Origin: Tetrahymena elliotti 4EA
Taxonomy: Eukaryota; Ciliophora; Oligohymenophorea; Hymenostomatida; Tetrahymenidae
Assembly (NCBI GenBank): GCA_000231825.2
Contig: JH720343.1
Span: 123,222 to 187,221 of the forward strand
Length of the DNA stretch: 64,000 nucleotides
Direction: 5' to 3'
The translations under genes were made by a program, and so were the position numbers. The notes below the pieces were generated by a model. It made no database searches, had not been told where the DNA came from, and saw only the letters and a list, made by a program, of their open reading frames with translations. Shown piece by piece: positions 43,108 to 54,440 of this stretch. The stretch's first letter is position 1. Each line of letters opens with the position of its first letter.

Positions 43108-43132
43108 GCTTGGCTTGACTTGACTTGGCTTG
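43108..43132. repeat. pentamer tandem repeat (RCTTG)5
   Basis: GCTTG-GCTTG-ACTTG-ACTTG-GCTTG, five units, in otherwise A/T-rich intergenic DNA. It lies about 410 bp upstream of the minus-strand TMEM231 start. Confidence 0.9.
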
Positions 43133-43471
43133 TCTTTATTTCTTTATTTTTAGAAAATTGGTACATTAATTTTATAATAAATTTAAGAAAAATTGTTACT
43201 GCTCAGACTAATTAAGTGTATTTTGAATAATATTATTACCAATAAATTAGTTAAGACATTAAAAGAAGAAAGATGGCTTTTAGCTCCAAAAAAAAATTTA
43301 ATAAAAAAATAAAATTTAAAAACTAAATAACTAGATTTATTTTTTAATAATTTGATGAATTTAATTTTTTTTTTATCACTTTTATTTAAAAATGTATTCA
43401 TTCAAAAAAGAAAATTATTATTTAATTTTAAAACTAATATCCAAAATTTCAGTGTATAGCCTTGAAAAAGG

Positions 43472-43489
43472 TAGTACCCAAGGGTACTA
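43472..43489. repeat. 18-bp palindromic motif, copy 2
   Basis: TAGTACCC-AA-GGGTACTA, a perfect 8-bp inverted repeat, followed by a (TA)n run. It lies 611 bp upstream of the ATG of the cyclic-nucleotide-binding gene. See copy 1 at 27652-27669. Confidence 0.75.
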
Positions 43490-44099
43490 TACATATATAT
43501 ATATATAATTATCTAAATAAGTTTTTTTAAATTTGTATTTTGATGAAACTGAATATTTAATTTAAATATTAATTATTTAGTTCTTTAAGTGATGAAAAAT
43601 TAGATATTTTAAAGATAAAGATTTAGGTGAGGTAAATTAATTTTTAAAGATATGAATGTTAATTCTTTTAAGTTTTTGGGCAGTAATAAAAAAAATTAAT
43701 AATTCTTACTTACTCGTATATTTGTCAAAAGAGATTAGAAATTTTAGGTATCTAAGTAGAATAAGAAAGTGCTTTAAAAAACAATCTTGTTAGTAACTTA
43801 TTTTAAGATTGACTGTGGTTCTAAATAAATGTGAGGGGTACTATTAGATTAAAATTCTATGAATCAATAAAAAATCTTAAATAATGTTAAAAGAAAGTAA
43901 TTCCGTATTAGATTTTTTTTTAATTAAAATATACAGACAGTAAGAGATTTGATTAAAAATTATTAATTTTTGTGACAAATAATCTAAAGATAACTCTAAA
44001 TTATTATCATTATTAAACAGCAAAAAGTTTATTTATAACTCATACGAGTGTGAAAATAATTATTACATATTTTCATCTAAAAAGTAGCATAAATCAACA

Positions 44100-47000
44100 A
44101 TGAAAGAATAATATTTTGGTGCTCAATAGCAATATGTACTATATTTGGGATTAAGTTTGATACTCTAATATTTAATAGCTTTATTTATTTTTTAAAAGGA
44201 CTTGATATAATACCTAGAGTTGAGTTAGCGAGAAAGAAAGCTAAACTATGAAAAGCGAAATAAGGCTTTCGAAGCATTAAAAAATAGCTAATATATACAG
44301 TCTTCAATTGTAATAGACTAGAATTAAAATTTTGAACAAATATTAGATGGATTTTTAGAACATTTTTAATTAGAGAAGTATTAAATAGGAGCTAACATCA
44401 TCTCACAAAGTAAATAATATTTAATTGTAGAAATACTTAATCAGTATAAGCTAAATAAAAAGATATTTATAACACAAACATATCATGTAAATTTATCTTA
44501 ATTGTTTTAATTTTAATAGCAATTGCTAAGAATAAATTTGTTTTTGTAGTTTAAGGCCATTTATTGCTAAAAATTAACTACAGTGAAACCTAGACTGACT
44601 CTAAGCTAAATATATCTAGTGGATAGTTATAATTAAGAAAAAATAGCAGCTTAAATAATGAACCAGAATATATACAAACTGTAAGGGCTAGTGAAGTGCT
44701 CAACCCTTAATTATCTTACTAATATCATTTTAGTTTAAAAGAAGTTATATGTATGTAAAATGTGTAAAGCAACTTACCATCAGAACAGTAGCGCTATATA
44801 CAATAAGATGATAATATTTACTTGGCTACATTAAGTAGCGATCAGTACTCTCACTTGCTTTAAAAGGTTGAAGAAAAAAAAATGTAATTACTGATTGATA
44901 TTGTCAGTAAGATACCTTTATTTGAAAGCATAAATGAAGATAAGATAAGTTATATCATAAGTATATCTAAAATTTAGTAATTTAGAAAGAGGATGATTGT
45001 TTACAAAGAAGGCAGCGTTGCTTTAGATATATTTTTGGTACTTTTTGGAGATTTTTTGGTAAATTATTAGTTAAAGTTAAATAAGATTAGCAAACAACAT
45101 GACATTTGATAGAGTATTTAAAATAATTTTTAATAAATAAATGAAAGTTAACAAGAAAAGAAGAAGGTTAAGAGTAAGAAAGAGAAAATCAAAAAGACTA
45201 AAGTCCTAATAAAAACTTAGACAATGGGAGTAATATCAAAAATGCTAAAAGAAAAATTGTAATTAATAGTTATTAATTGTTTATTTGCAAAATATTCTTA
45301 CTTTTTTCAACTTAATTTGATGGTTATTAATAATTTTTTATTTTGTTTTTCTTATGCTTTCTAAAGCTATCATTTTCCTTCTTAAATATAAATATTCGTG
45401 ACCATAATTTTTTATAATCTGCGTTATATTCTTATTATTAGAACCATTTAAATTAAACATCATTTGCTAATATACCATTCAATCAATTATAAACATTTAA
45501 TAATGTTAACGCCAACAGATTGATAGAATTTAGAATCACTAATTCTTTGGACAAGAAGATATTTTATATCCTTCAAGTAAATTTTTACATCACTTTGTTT
45601 TATTTTAATTTATCCTTATTTAATTTTCTTAGAGAGAATTAATACAGCTTCTTGCTCAAGTGAGTAAGGACTTCTTTTAAGAATTCCAAAACAGATATAT
45701 TAGAATTTGGTAGATGTAAATAAATGTAATTCAAAATCATAATAAAATCTTGTAAATGATGAATCGCCTTCATTATAAACTGCTGATTTCTTTGTAAGAT
45801 AGAATTTTACTAATTTGAACTAAAAACATGTAGATTAAAGTGAGATGCCTTAAAACACATAAAAAACAGATTTGCATGGATCACAGTTGGTTTTTCCACA
45901 AAAATCTTCATTTAGATAATTTACAAAACTATAAATAAGCTAAATGCAAAATAATAGTGCAGCTATAACTTAGTTTTCTAAGACAAACAAATAGCTCCAA
46001 AATATATTAAATAGTAAACTATAACATTAATCAAGCGAATAATCTAATGGATTAAGCACGAATAAATAAAGCGAAGATAGTGGATCAGCTTCTAATAAAA
46101 ATACAAAAAATCTACATCTCCAGTAGTTCAACAGCGCTAATTTAAGTTAAGGCTAACTAAGTAATAGTAGCTCAAAATGCTTTTCTCCCATCATATCTAA
46201 TAATGATATGAATGAGCAAACTCCTTCAAAAATAAAATTAAGCTAATTTAGAGTAAAGAAATATTAAAGTGAAAGATCAATAAATATGACTAAATAAAAT
46301 AATTAAGATAACTTAGATAAAATAGAGCATACCGATAATTAAATGTTTAACTAAAATAATTAGCTCTAAGCAAATTTTACAAATAAAATGAATGAAATAT
46401 AAGAAATTAAAAATTCCTTTAGGAAGAGTTTTTAATTTTAAAGTGCTTAAAAAAATAGCCCTTCGACAGTCCACACAGGATTTCAACTAAAATTAAACTC
46501 AGGTATTCAATAATAAACTCATTCAACAAATAAATCATCAAGACATTCAGATATTGTTCTCACATCTAATGAGATGATGTAATAGTAAAGTTCATCATCA
46601 TAAAGAGGTTGTTAAAGCCCTGTTAAAACAAGTTTTAGTCCAGCTAATCCAATGAGAAGAACCTTTGTAATAGATTAGAATACTGGTACTTTAATAAAAA
46701 AGAGGGGTTTACATGGAATTTAATTTAGCAGTCAAGTAAATATTTAAAGACCAAGTGTTTTAGATGGGATTGAAAGTCTAGAATATAAGAAATAAACAAC
46801 AGATGAATTTAATTATCCTAATTCAGATGGAATTGAAGGTGATACTTAAAAGAATTAGGGTAAATCTCCTGCTTAAACATTTTCAATATCTTCTAAGCAA
46901 TTAGAAGATAATATATTTTAAAAAATCTAAATAAATAATGAAAGTAATCATAGTATAAGTGTTTCTGATGCTTTAAGAAAATCTAAAATATAATTTTAAT

Positions 47001-48244
47001 ACCGTAAGAAACCATCTTCTGTAGCAGTAGGATCTTGTAGTGATTTTTAATCTCTTAAAAATATTGATGCTGATCAATTTTCAAAGGAAATATAAACAAA
47101 TATAAATTCTTAACTTTCTACAAAATTTATTGGTAAAAACTCATCAGCAATATTTTTTTCTAGCAATTTTGAGAAATCTCCTTTATCATCACAGTAGAAT
47201 TTACCATCTTGGAAGTCAACAGCTGCAACTAAGTTATAAATGAATCTGAGCAATTAAACTTCTCCCAAAAAAAATTTTATATTGAAGAAATCATAGGTGT
47301 TTTAATCAAATAATGGATCTGCATAGTAAATTCCATCAATTCATAATTTTGCAAATATTCAAGAAGGTGATTCCTAAAAGAAATAAAATGATATTAATTC
47401 CTAATAATCAAGTGAAATTGAAGATAGCAACAATTCATCATTCATGCTCTATGATGACTATGCTAGTCACTTAGCTAATTAATAATAAAATCTAGAACAA
47501 TCTTAAACAAAATAGTAAACAAATGAACAAGAAATGTCACAATAAAAGTCTAAAAAACTAAAACCATCAATACCATTACTCGATTTAAAAAACATTACTC
47601 AAAATCAATAAGTAAATAATTTTTTTGGTAACATACCAAATTAATAAACCTAAAATTAAAAATCTACTGAGCAAACTGTTAATAAATTTTAGGACAGTAA
47701 ATAGAGCTAAGATTAGAAGCAAAATGCCAAAGAATTAAATAACTAAATAAATTAAGGAAGTAGCTTATAAAAATAAATTTTAACTAATAATTAAAGACCA
47801 TCTACTCCATCCATAAAAAAATTAGACTTAAGTAATTTAAACGAATAATTAAAAAAGTAGACACCATAAAATATATAGAAAGAAGAAGGATTTAATGAAA
47901 TAACGTAATCTAGATTGATCCTCCCCTCTTTTAATTAAAGCATGAATCATCCATATGAAAATAAATCTTCTTCCCATACAAAATTTGATTTTTTTAGCCC
48001 TAATAAAAATCAAGATGATGCAAAAGTTTTTGATAAAAATATTTTTTAAACAACTTAACAGGCATCATAAAATAATATATTTTTTCCCAATTAGCCACAT
48101 TAATAGGGTCTTAATAAATCTAAATAACCTATTTAAAATATTAACTCTTTATATTAAGGTCTATTGACCAGCCAAAATTTTAAAAAATAAACTATGCAAA
48201 ATAACTCTAGGAAAAATACACTAAACTTGAAGGAGTTATCTTGA
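44100..48244 (+). CDS. cyclic-nucleotide-binding domain protein with Q/N/S-rich tail
   Basis: ATG 44100 to TGA 48242-48244. Clear introns are 44410-44519, 45059-45112 and 45577-45632; one more ends at 45518 with an uncertain donor between 45229 and about 45275. Two cyclic-nucleotide-binding folds are visible. The first is degenerate (LEKYQIGANIISQ, then VVQGHLLLKI). The second has IPLFESINEDKISYIIS, RKRMIVYKEGSVALDIFLVLFGDFL, a Lys-rich insertion, then FGQEDILYPSKRINTASC as the phosphate-binding cassette and LLLRIPKQIYQNLV. In the cassette Gln replaces the second residue of FGE, so ligand binding is uncertain. The last 850 residues are Gln/Asn/Ser-rich without recognisable domains. The frame is open upstream to 43953 and reads as coding, so the real start may be further 5'. 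Confidence 0.72.
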
Positions 48245-49366
48245 ATGCAATAACCATCACTTTATGGTTATAAATTTGGTTTTTGATTATTCTCATAAAA
48301 TATTAAAGAGTGTAATGAAGATCAAATAAAATAATAGCAAATGAATAAATTAATCATTTATGGGAAAATTGCAAAATATCAATATAAAATTCTACATTAA
48401 AATTCTTCTGTCTAGCTTAGTAAATTGATTAAATTGCTTTTTTTATTTAAGATTGACTTCTAACTGAAAGAATTAATTAATATTTCAAATTTAAAATTGA
48501 ATCTATCAATTTAATTTTTTGATAAAAAAATCAAATTTTATCAAAAATATGTTTTTATCTTCAAACAAAATACACTATTTAAAGAAATACTTGATTAAAA
48601 AGAAGACAAAGAAAGAATTTTCTTTCGAAAAAAATGCTAGATGTATATAAAAGTATGGATAGATAGAATGATTAAAATGTTAATTTATGTTATAGATAAT
48701 ATAATTAAAACACATATATAAAGAACTATAATAGATTTAATTAATTTTTATTAATAATAATTTCTTGGTAGAAGAATTTATGTTATTTATTTATTAATAA
48801 GATAAATTTTTAACACTTCTCTACTCTTATTTAGTGTGATATTTGTTTTATCGCTTTTATATTATATAGGACTAACAAGTGCTAGTTAATTAATTTTACT
48901 CTTTTATTATTTTAAATATAAAGCTCTTTAAAAAAAGATTTTTGTCATAAATAGTTATAATTAATATTGTTGATTTAGAGACCGTTCATAATAATAGTGG
49001 ATGATCTTTGTTATTATTTTCATTATTTAGTTAAAATTATAATTAATTAGTTAATTAGAGTTAGCTCTCTTTATTCATTGTTCTTTCTTATTCTTTTATA
49101 ATTTAATTTAGCAGGAGGGAAGAAAAATAGTAGGAGTTCTTCCCTTGCTAGTTAGTGAGTAGTGCTAGCTAAAAAAAATATGAACTTTGATAATAGATAA
49201 TAAGTAGAGCTAACTTTTTAGAAATGACTGAAATTAAATAAATGTTAATTAGATAGATTAGATAGTTATTGTTAATTAATACATTTTTTGATTGATTGAT
49301 TAATATTCTTTATTTTATTATATGTATATGGGAAAATAGTAGTTTGCATTTATTCTTGCTCATATT
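48245..49366. other. non-coding spacer between convergent genes
   Basis: A/T-rich DNA between the 3' ends of the cyclic-nucleotide-binding gene and the homeodomain gene. No coding frame or RNA fold recognised. Confidence 0.6.
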
Positions 49367-52250
49367 TCAATATGCTGAATTAAATTGCAATCTTTTGGAG
49401 ATGTCATCAAGCTACTAGGAAGTGTTTTCAGGGTTAATGTTTTCTTAATTATGCTTATCTCCATCATTTTACTAATTGAGTTTTAAGCTTTACTATTTGT
49501 CTAGCTTTGTAATGGCTGGTTAGTTCATTTGTTTGCTATTTTATTTACTAAGGACCTTATCAGTGATATTTTAGAGAGCTCTATTTTTATTTGCTAGAAC
49601 TTTTTCTTGTAGCTGATTTATAGTAAAGTCGTTGCTTAATTTTGATATATTTGTTTTAATAGGAACTATTCCTGTAGTATCATTGAGCTTTATCAGCTTT
49701 TCAGGGCTTCCAGTATGTTTGTAGCTATCATCTTCCATTCCATCTCCACTCATGTCTTCGTACTGATATTCTTATCCAGGAATCATTTTACCACCAAGTT
49801 TCTTCTTAAAGGTTTCTAGTCTTTTTTTCTTTTAATCCCAACACCATTTGTATACCTATTAATAAAAATTATTTGTTTAATAAATTATTTATGCTTAAAA
49901 TTATGATGCTTACTTATGATTCAGATAGACCTGTAATTTGTGCAACTTCTAATATTTTTTCTTTTCCCCAAAAGCCTCCCTTTTGATATTCTATTTTTAA
50001 AATTTTGAGTTAATCATTATTTTTTCTCTTTCTCTTTCTTATTTCATGGCTTGTGCTTTAATTTTATAAGGAGCTTTCTTAGTTATCAAGCTAGTAACAC
50101 TCATTATTATCTCCTTAATCATTTAAGAGTACATTTTGTGTGTGCTTTTTGCTGTTCTGACTATTAGACAGATTAGAGGATGACATCTTTTAATTCTCTT
50201 TATTACTCTTTAAATCATTCTTTTCTTTGCTTTGTTAATGAACTTCTTTCAATTATTAGTTTGGTTTGGTTTGAATATTTTCTTTATCACATTAATTTGA
50301 GTGGCCTGGTTTTTTGTAATTTTAAGACTATGATTTTTATTAGATTTAGCCTTGTGCATAGTAAGAAGAATCACAATAAATTCCTGATGAATGATGAGGA
50401 TGCATACTATAGTTATTGTAGGATGGGTCCATAGGGTGAAGGTACATATCTTATCCTTATTCATATTTAGGAAAATTAGCTGAAGAATTATGTCCTTTGG
50501 CATTAGGATAGTGAGGTTATGAAACGTGTGGATGATAATTAATGCTTTGGCTAATTTTTTTAGAATTTTTTTTATTTTATTAGTAGGGGTTTCCTACATG
50601 CATTTCATTAAGAGGTGGATAATAATATGAATGTGGAGGATAATATCCTTTAGGATCATAATAGCCTCTCATGTAAGGTGAGTGATCATATTTCTCTTGT
50701 TAATGAGCATATTCACCATTTTGAGTAGATGGGACCATATTCCCTGCATTTTCGGTTGAGACATTTCCTTCGCTATTAGTAGGAGCTAAGGGAGATGTTG
50801 AAGGTACACCAGTTTAAGGAGCATTTTGAGTATTAGCTACAGGAGGAATTGAATAGTATGGATAAGAAGAAGAACCATGGCCATAATAGTATTTCTTGTA
50901 CTCTTCACTTTCTAAAATTTCAGATGGTTCGCTTCCTTCACCTTCATACTTTTTGTTATCTGCTCCCTCTCCCACTGCCATTGGAGGGTATGGAGGATAG
51001 TAATAACCATACATATCAGTATATCCATAATCCATTTCATCTTGAGGATAGAGATGGGCCATGGGATGATGAGAAACTGGGCCATGAGAACCATACATAG
51101 ATGATTGAGAGGATGGGTGATTAGGATAATAATTATAGCTGTTATTATTAGAGGAACTATTGCTTGGCTATGTGCTAGAAGAATTTTAATATTACTATTA
51201 TTACAAATTATTATTGCTATATCCTCTATGATTAGAGGAACCTTAAGTGGAGGAGCTTTGATTATGGTAAGAGTGGCTACTGTGGTGATAGCTCATGTTG
51301 CTTGAGCTATTTCCATTATAGTAGTAGGGGTTGTGATGTGAGCTACTAGAAGTAGTAGTTTGCTTTTTATGAATAGCCTTGCTTGCATTTGTTTAATCGC
51401 CTTAAATTTACTACTTTTAATTGGCATGTTACTCTACCAAAACAGCTTTGCTGCTTTGATTGTTAGTATTGGAACGACTTGAGTGTTAGATATTTTGCTA
51501 ATATTATTAGTATTTATCAGCTCCATTTGCTGGTTGAGTAGACTATTATTTTTACAATGGATTTGATGTATTTTGAGATGAGGCTATTACTGAATTTTTA
51601 GGATTAAATGAAATTTCTTTTTTGAGGTTAGAAGTAAAATGAGAAACAGTATTTTTTGCATCATAGTCAGAGGTATCATTGGTGAATAATTCTTTTTTAG
51701 CAATGCAAGAAAAATACTGGATATCTTTTTCTTTTGTTTCGGGACTTTGTTTATCTTTTTAATTAGCCTTTGGATTAATTGTGTATGCTTCAACGTTTTA
51801 TTCATGCTCAATAGGAGAAGATTGTTAGTTTAAGAACATTAATTACTTGCTATGAGGATAGTCTGTATTAGGAATTTGCACTCCATTTTAGAAGTATTTA
51901 CTATCTGATGGAGTGTCGTACTAGACTAATGAATTCTTCAATTGTTTACATTCAGAACCAAATAAATCATCTGTTGAGGGTTAGAGAAGATGACCTGCTA
52001 CTTTATATGTCAGGCTGTTCTCTTCTGGTAAACCTGCTTGATTTAAATTTCTAATTCTAGTGTTGTCTTCTACTCTGGCATCATTAATAGCTGTAGTATT
52101 CAGAGTGAGTTAGTTATTATTATTTTGTGAATTATCATATTGATTGTATATATTTTTTTAGTCTGAATTGAAGAGGATCTTTTGGTCTATTCCATCAGCA
52201 TATTAGCTTTCAATAGGGCTATTCTAGTATCCAGTTTGTAATGGTAACAT
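49367..52250 (-). CDS. prion-like Q/N/Y-rich protein with atypical C-terminal homeodomain
   Basis: Minus-strand exons 52250-49914 and 49855-49367 (intron 58 nt, phase 0) total 2826 nt, 941 residues. ATG 52250 is the first in frame after an upstream TGA. About 700 N-terminal residues are low complexity: Gln/Asn/Ser-rich, then a Tyr/Pro/His/Ser-rich part (YGYYYPPYPPMAVGEG; GYYPPHSYYYPPLNEM) like prion-like or condensate-forming domains. A basic stretch RKRKRK starts at residue 738, followed by a homeodomain-like three-helix pattern: LKILKIEYQ, FWGKEKILEVAQITGLS, then SESQVYKWCWDQKKR as recognition helix. Aligned on Trp48, position 51, Asn in nearly all homeodomains, is Asp. Probably a nuclear DNA-binding regulator, but target specificity must differ from classical homeodomains. 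The 150 residues after it are polar. Confidence 0.8.
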
Positions 52251-54440
52251 CAAATGTAGAATTGATTACGAGTGTGTAGGGATTTCAGTTCAGCCTTGAT
52301 TTCTTTTTCTCGTGATAAAGTATGTCTTGAAAGAGAAAATATAGCGAGAAATAAATTGTGTTTTTATATTATTTGTTTGTATTATTTTTGTTATTAGAGA
52401 TCTGAACTATCTTAAACGTCTCTTTTACTATGGGTTTTGTTAATAAATGAACAAAAAATTTAAATTTCAATTTTTGTTTTTTATTTTTTTATTAATTATA
52501 TCAGCTTTTTGAATTCAAGTGATATAAGGAACTTTTACGCTAAAACAGTTTGTTTGTTTGTTTATTTGTATTTTGATTAAAGTAAAATACATTCTAAGTA
52601 TTTGTTTCTATTGTTCTCTCCTTTGATACTTAAAGGTTCTATCATCTAAATCAAGTATCAATAAATAAATAGATATATATACATTTCTATGAATCAAACA
52701 AGCAAGTATTCATTTGTAACTTTAAAAGTTTTTAATATTTTGATTTTCCCCAACGGATCTTTTGAGAAATTAAATTATTTGTATCTATATATTAAAATCT
52801 ATCTAGCGAGGAATAATAATAATACTGACTTCTTATTTTGGCTAGTAAAATCCCATTATTTATTGCTTTTCAAATCCATTTATGACTAATTCCGCCAGAT
52901 AAATTAGTGTGTAGATTCAAGTATGCTCATTTTTCATAAGACACCATTTAATTTTGTTGTTCATTTTTGTTTGAATTGTAATTTAAGCACTCAAAAAAAT
53001 CCATAAGTAACCTAGTTTTAGTATTTATTAAAAAAAAATTAATACGCTAACAAAAATTAGACACCAAAATTTGAATTTAAATTTATAATTGCTTTAGATT
53101 ATGTATTTGTTTGTAAAATTTGCAATTATTAATAATTTGATTTAAATATATTGTTATTCTCTTTTCTCCAATATATTGTAATACCTATTTTGCTGATACA
53201 AAATTTTGATACTATAGTCTGTAATTAATTCCTTTCAATAAATACATTTTTATTTTATGGAGATTCAAATCTTGTTAACTTATAACAGATTCAATAAATT
53301 TAAATTACACTTAACATTTAATAAATTAATTAATCCTAAATTCACCTACGCATTTCGAGAAAGATTAATACTAACTTTAGTAAATCTTCTCTATATTCCT
53401 TATGCTTTTCAAACTATAAGATTAGATTAAAGCTTCAGATACTTTTGAAACAAAATAATTAATAATATGTCTCTGAGTTATTTTACCTCTAGCAAATAAT
53501 ACTTAAAAAAGATAACTTTTATTTTAAGTGTTATTTAAATTGGCATTATTAAATATTATTTCTCATTTCTTTTATAAAATATTTTTAAATATTAAAAAAG
53601 GTTTATTTATTTTAAATTCATTTTTATTGTTTATTTTTTAAAAATTAAATAAATTATTCAAAAATTATAATTTAAAAAGAGTTAAAATATCAATTATAAA
53701 ACTATTTTTTATTTAAAATATTCAATGATTAGACAAAAATGAGATCAAAGTCGCTATCAAATAATTTACTTTTTTTAAATTAGATATTTTTATTTTCAAA
53801 AAATAATTTCAAAAATATTATTTCTAAATTCTTTTAATCATTTTAAGATAAACTTAGTTAAATCTATCAGAAAAAGTTAAAGTCAAATATTTTTCTTTAG
53901 GAAAAAGAGATATTTTAAGAAGGATGTTAAAATAAATTTTCTGTGTTTTATCCAAAAATTATTACAAAATTTTAGTAAAATTATTTCATAATTTTTTTAT
54001 TTATATCAATAATATTTCTATAATATTCTAGTCTTTGCAAAAATAAGCATTATAAAATAAATGGTTAAAATATAAAAATTAGGCAAAACGCCTTTCCCTC
54101 CTAGAAGGCATTTCATTAAATGAGGCGGGACTAAATAGAGTATAGTTGACAATATTTAAATTAAAAGCGCGAAATAGGTTATGGTTTAATTAATATAAAT
54201 AGATAATATCAAAAATGAACAAAATAGATATACAGATTAAGCAAAAATTTCCTTAAATAGTAAATATAATTTATTAAAAAACAATTAAAGGTTTTTATAT
54301 TTACCAATTCTTTTCATTTGTAATTCTTAATAATTAAAAATATTAGAATTAAAAATAACTAATATTACTTATCACTTATAAACAAAATAATTCGATTATC
54401 AACCAAATAATTTGGACTTTAAAAAATATTTTATTTGCAA
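52251..54440. other. divergent non-coding spacer
   Basis: 2.2 kb between two divergent genes. No coding frame stands out; the frame at 52689-52889 is A/T noise. The only clear local feature is a G/C island at about 54082-54174 that holds E2F-like sites. Confidence 0.6.
54124..54174. promoter_or_regulatory. E2F-like sites upstream of the CDC6-like gene
   Basis: GGCGGGA at 54124-54130 and GCGCGAAA (reverse complement TTTCGCGC, a canonical E2F/DP site) at 54167-54174, about 270-320 bp upstream of the ATG of a replication-licensing ATPase. AGGCAAAACGCC at 54081 and GCCTT...AAGGC just before them extend the G/C island. CpG-containing 8-mers are very rare in this A/T-rich intergenic DNA. That E2F regulates the gene is an inference. 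Confidence 0.5.

Larger units (their letters stand above)
42696..44099. other. spacer with palindrome; possible upstream exons of the next gene
   Basis: Divergent region between TMEM231 and the cyclic-nucleotide-binding gene. It contains a pentamer repeat and the second copy of the 18-bp palindrome. From about 43650, and in the frame of the next gene from 43953, the sequence has some coding character (SKLLSLLNSKKFIYNSYECENN), so upstream exons of that gene are possible. Confidence 0.5.

Noticed and set aside
43183..43401. 72-codon minus-strand ORF beside the palindrome
   Set aside because: Lys/Phe/Leu/Asn composition of A/T sequence, no continuation when TAA/TAG are read as Gln, no motif.
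50184..50186. ATG at 50186 (minus) as start of a separate 250-residue homeodomain gene
   Set aside because: The frame is open and strongly coding upstream to 52250 without TGA, so it is an internal Met unless transcript data show otherwise.
50249..51305. Several plus- and minus-strand ORFs of 60-94 codons over the homeodomain gene
   Set aside because: They are other-frame or standard-code fragments of the single long minus-strand exon 52250-49914.
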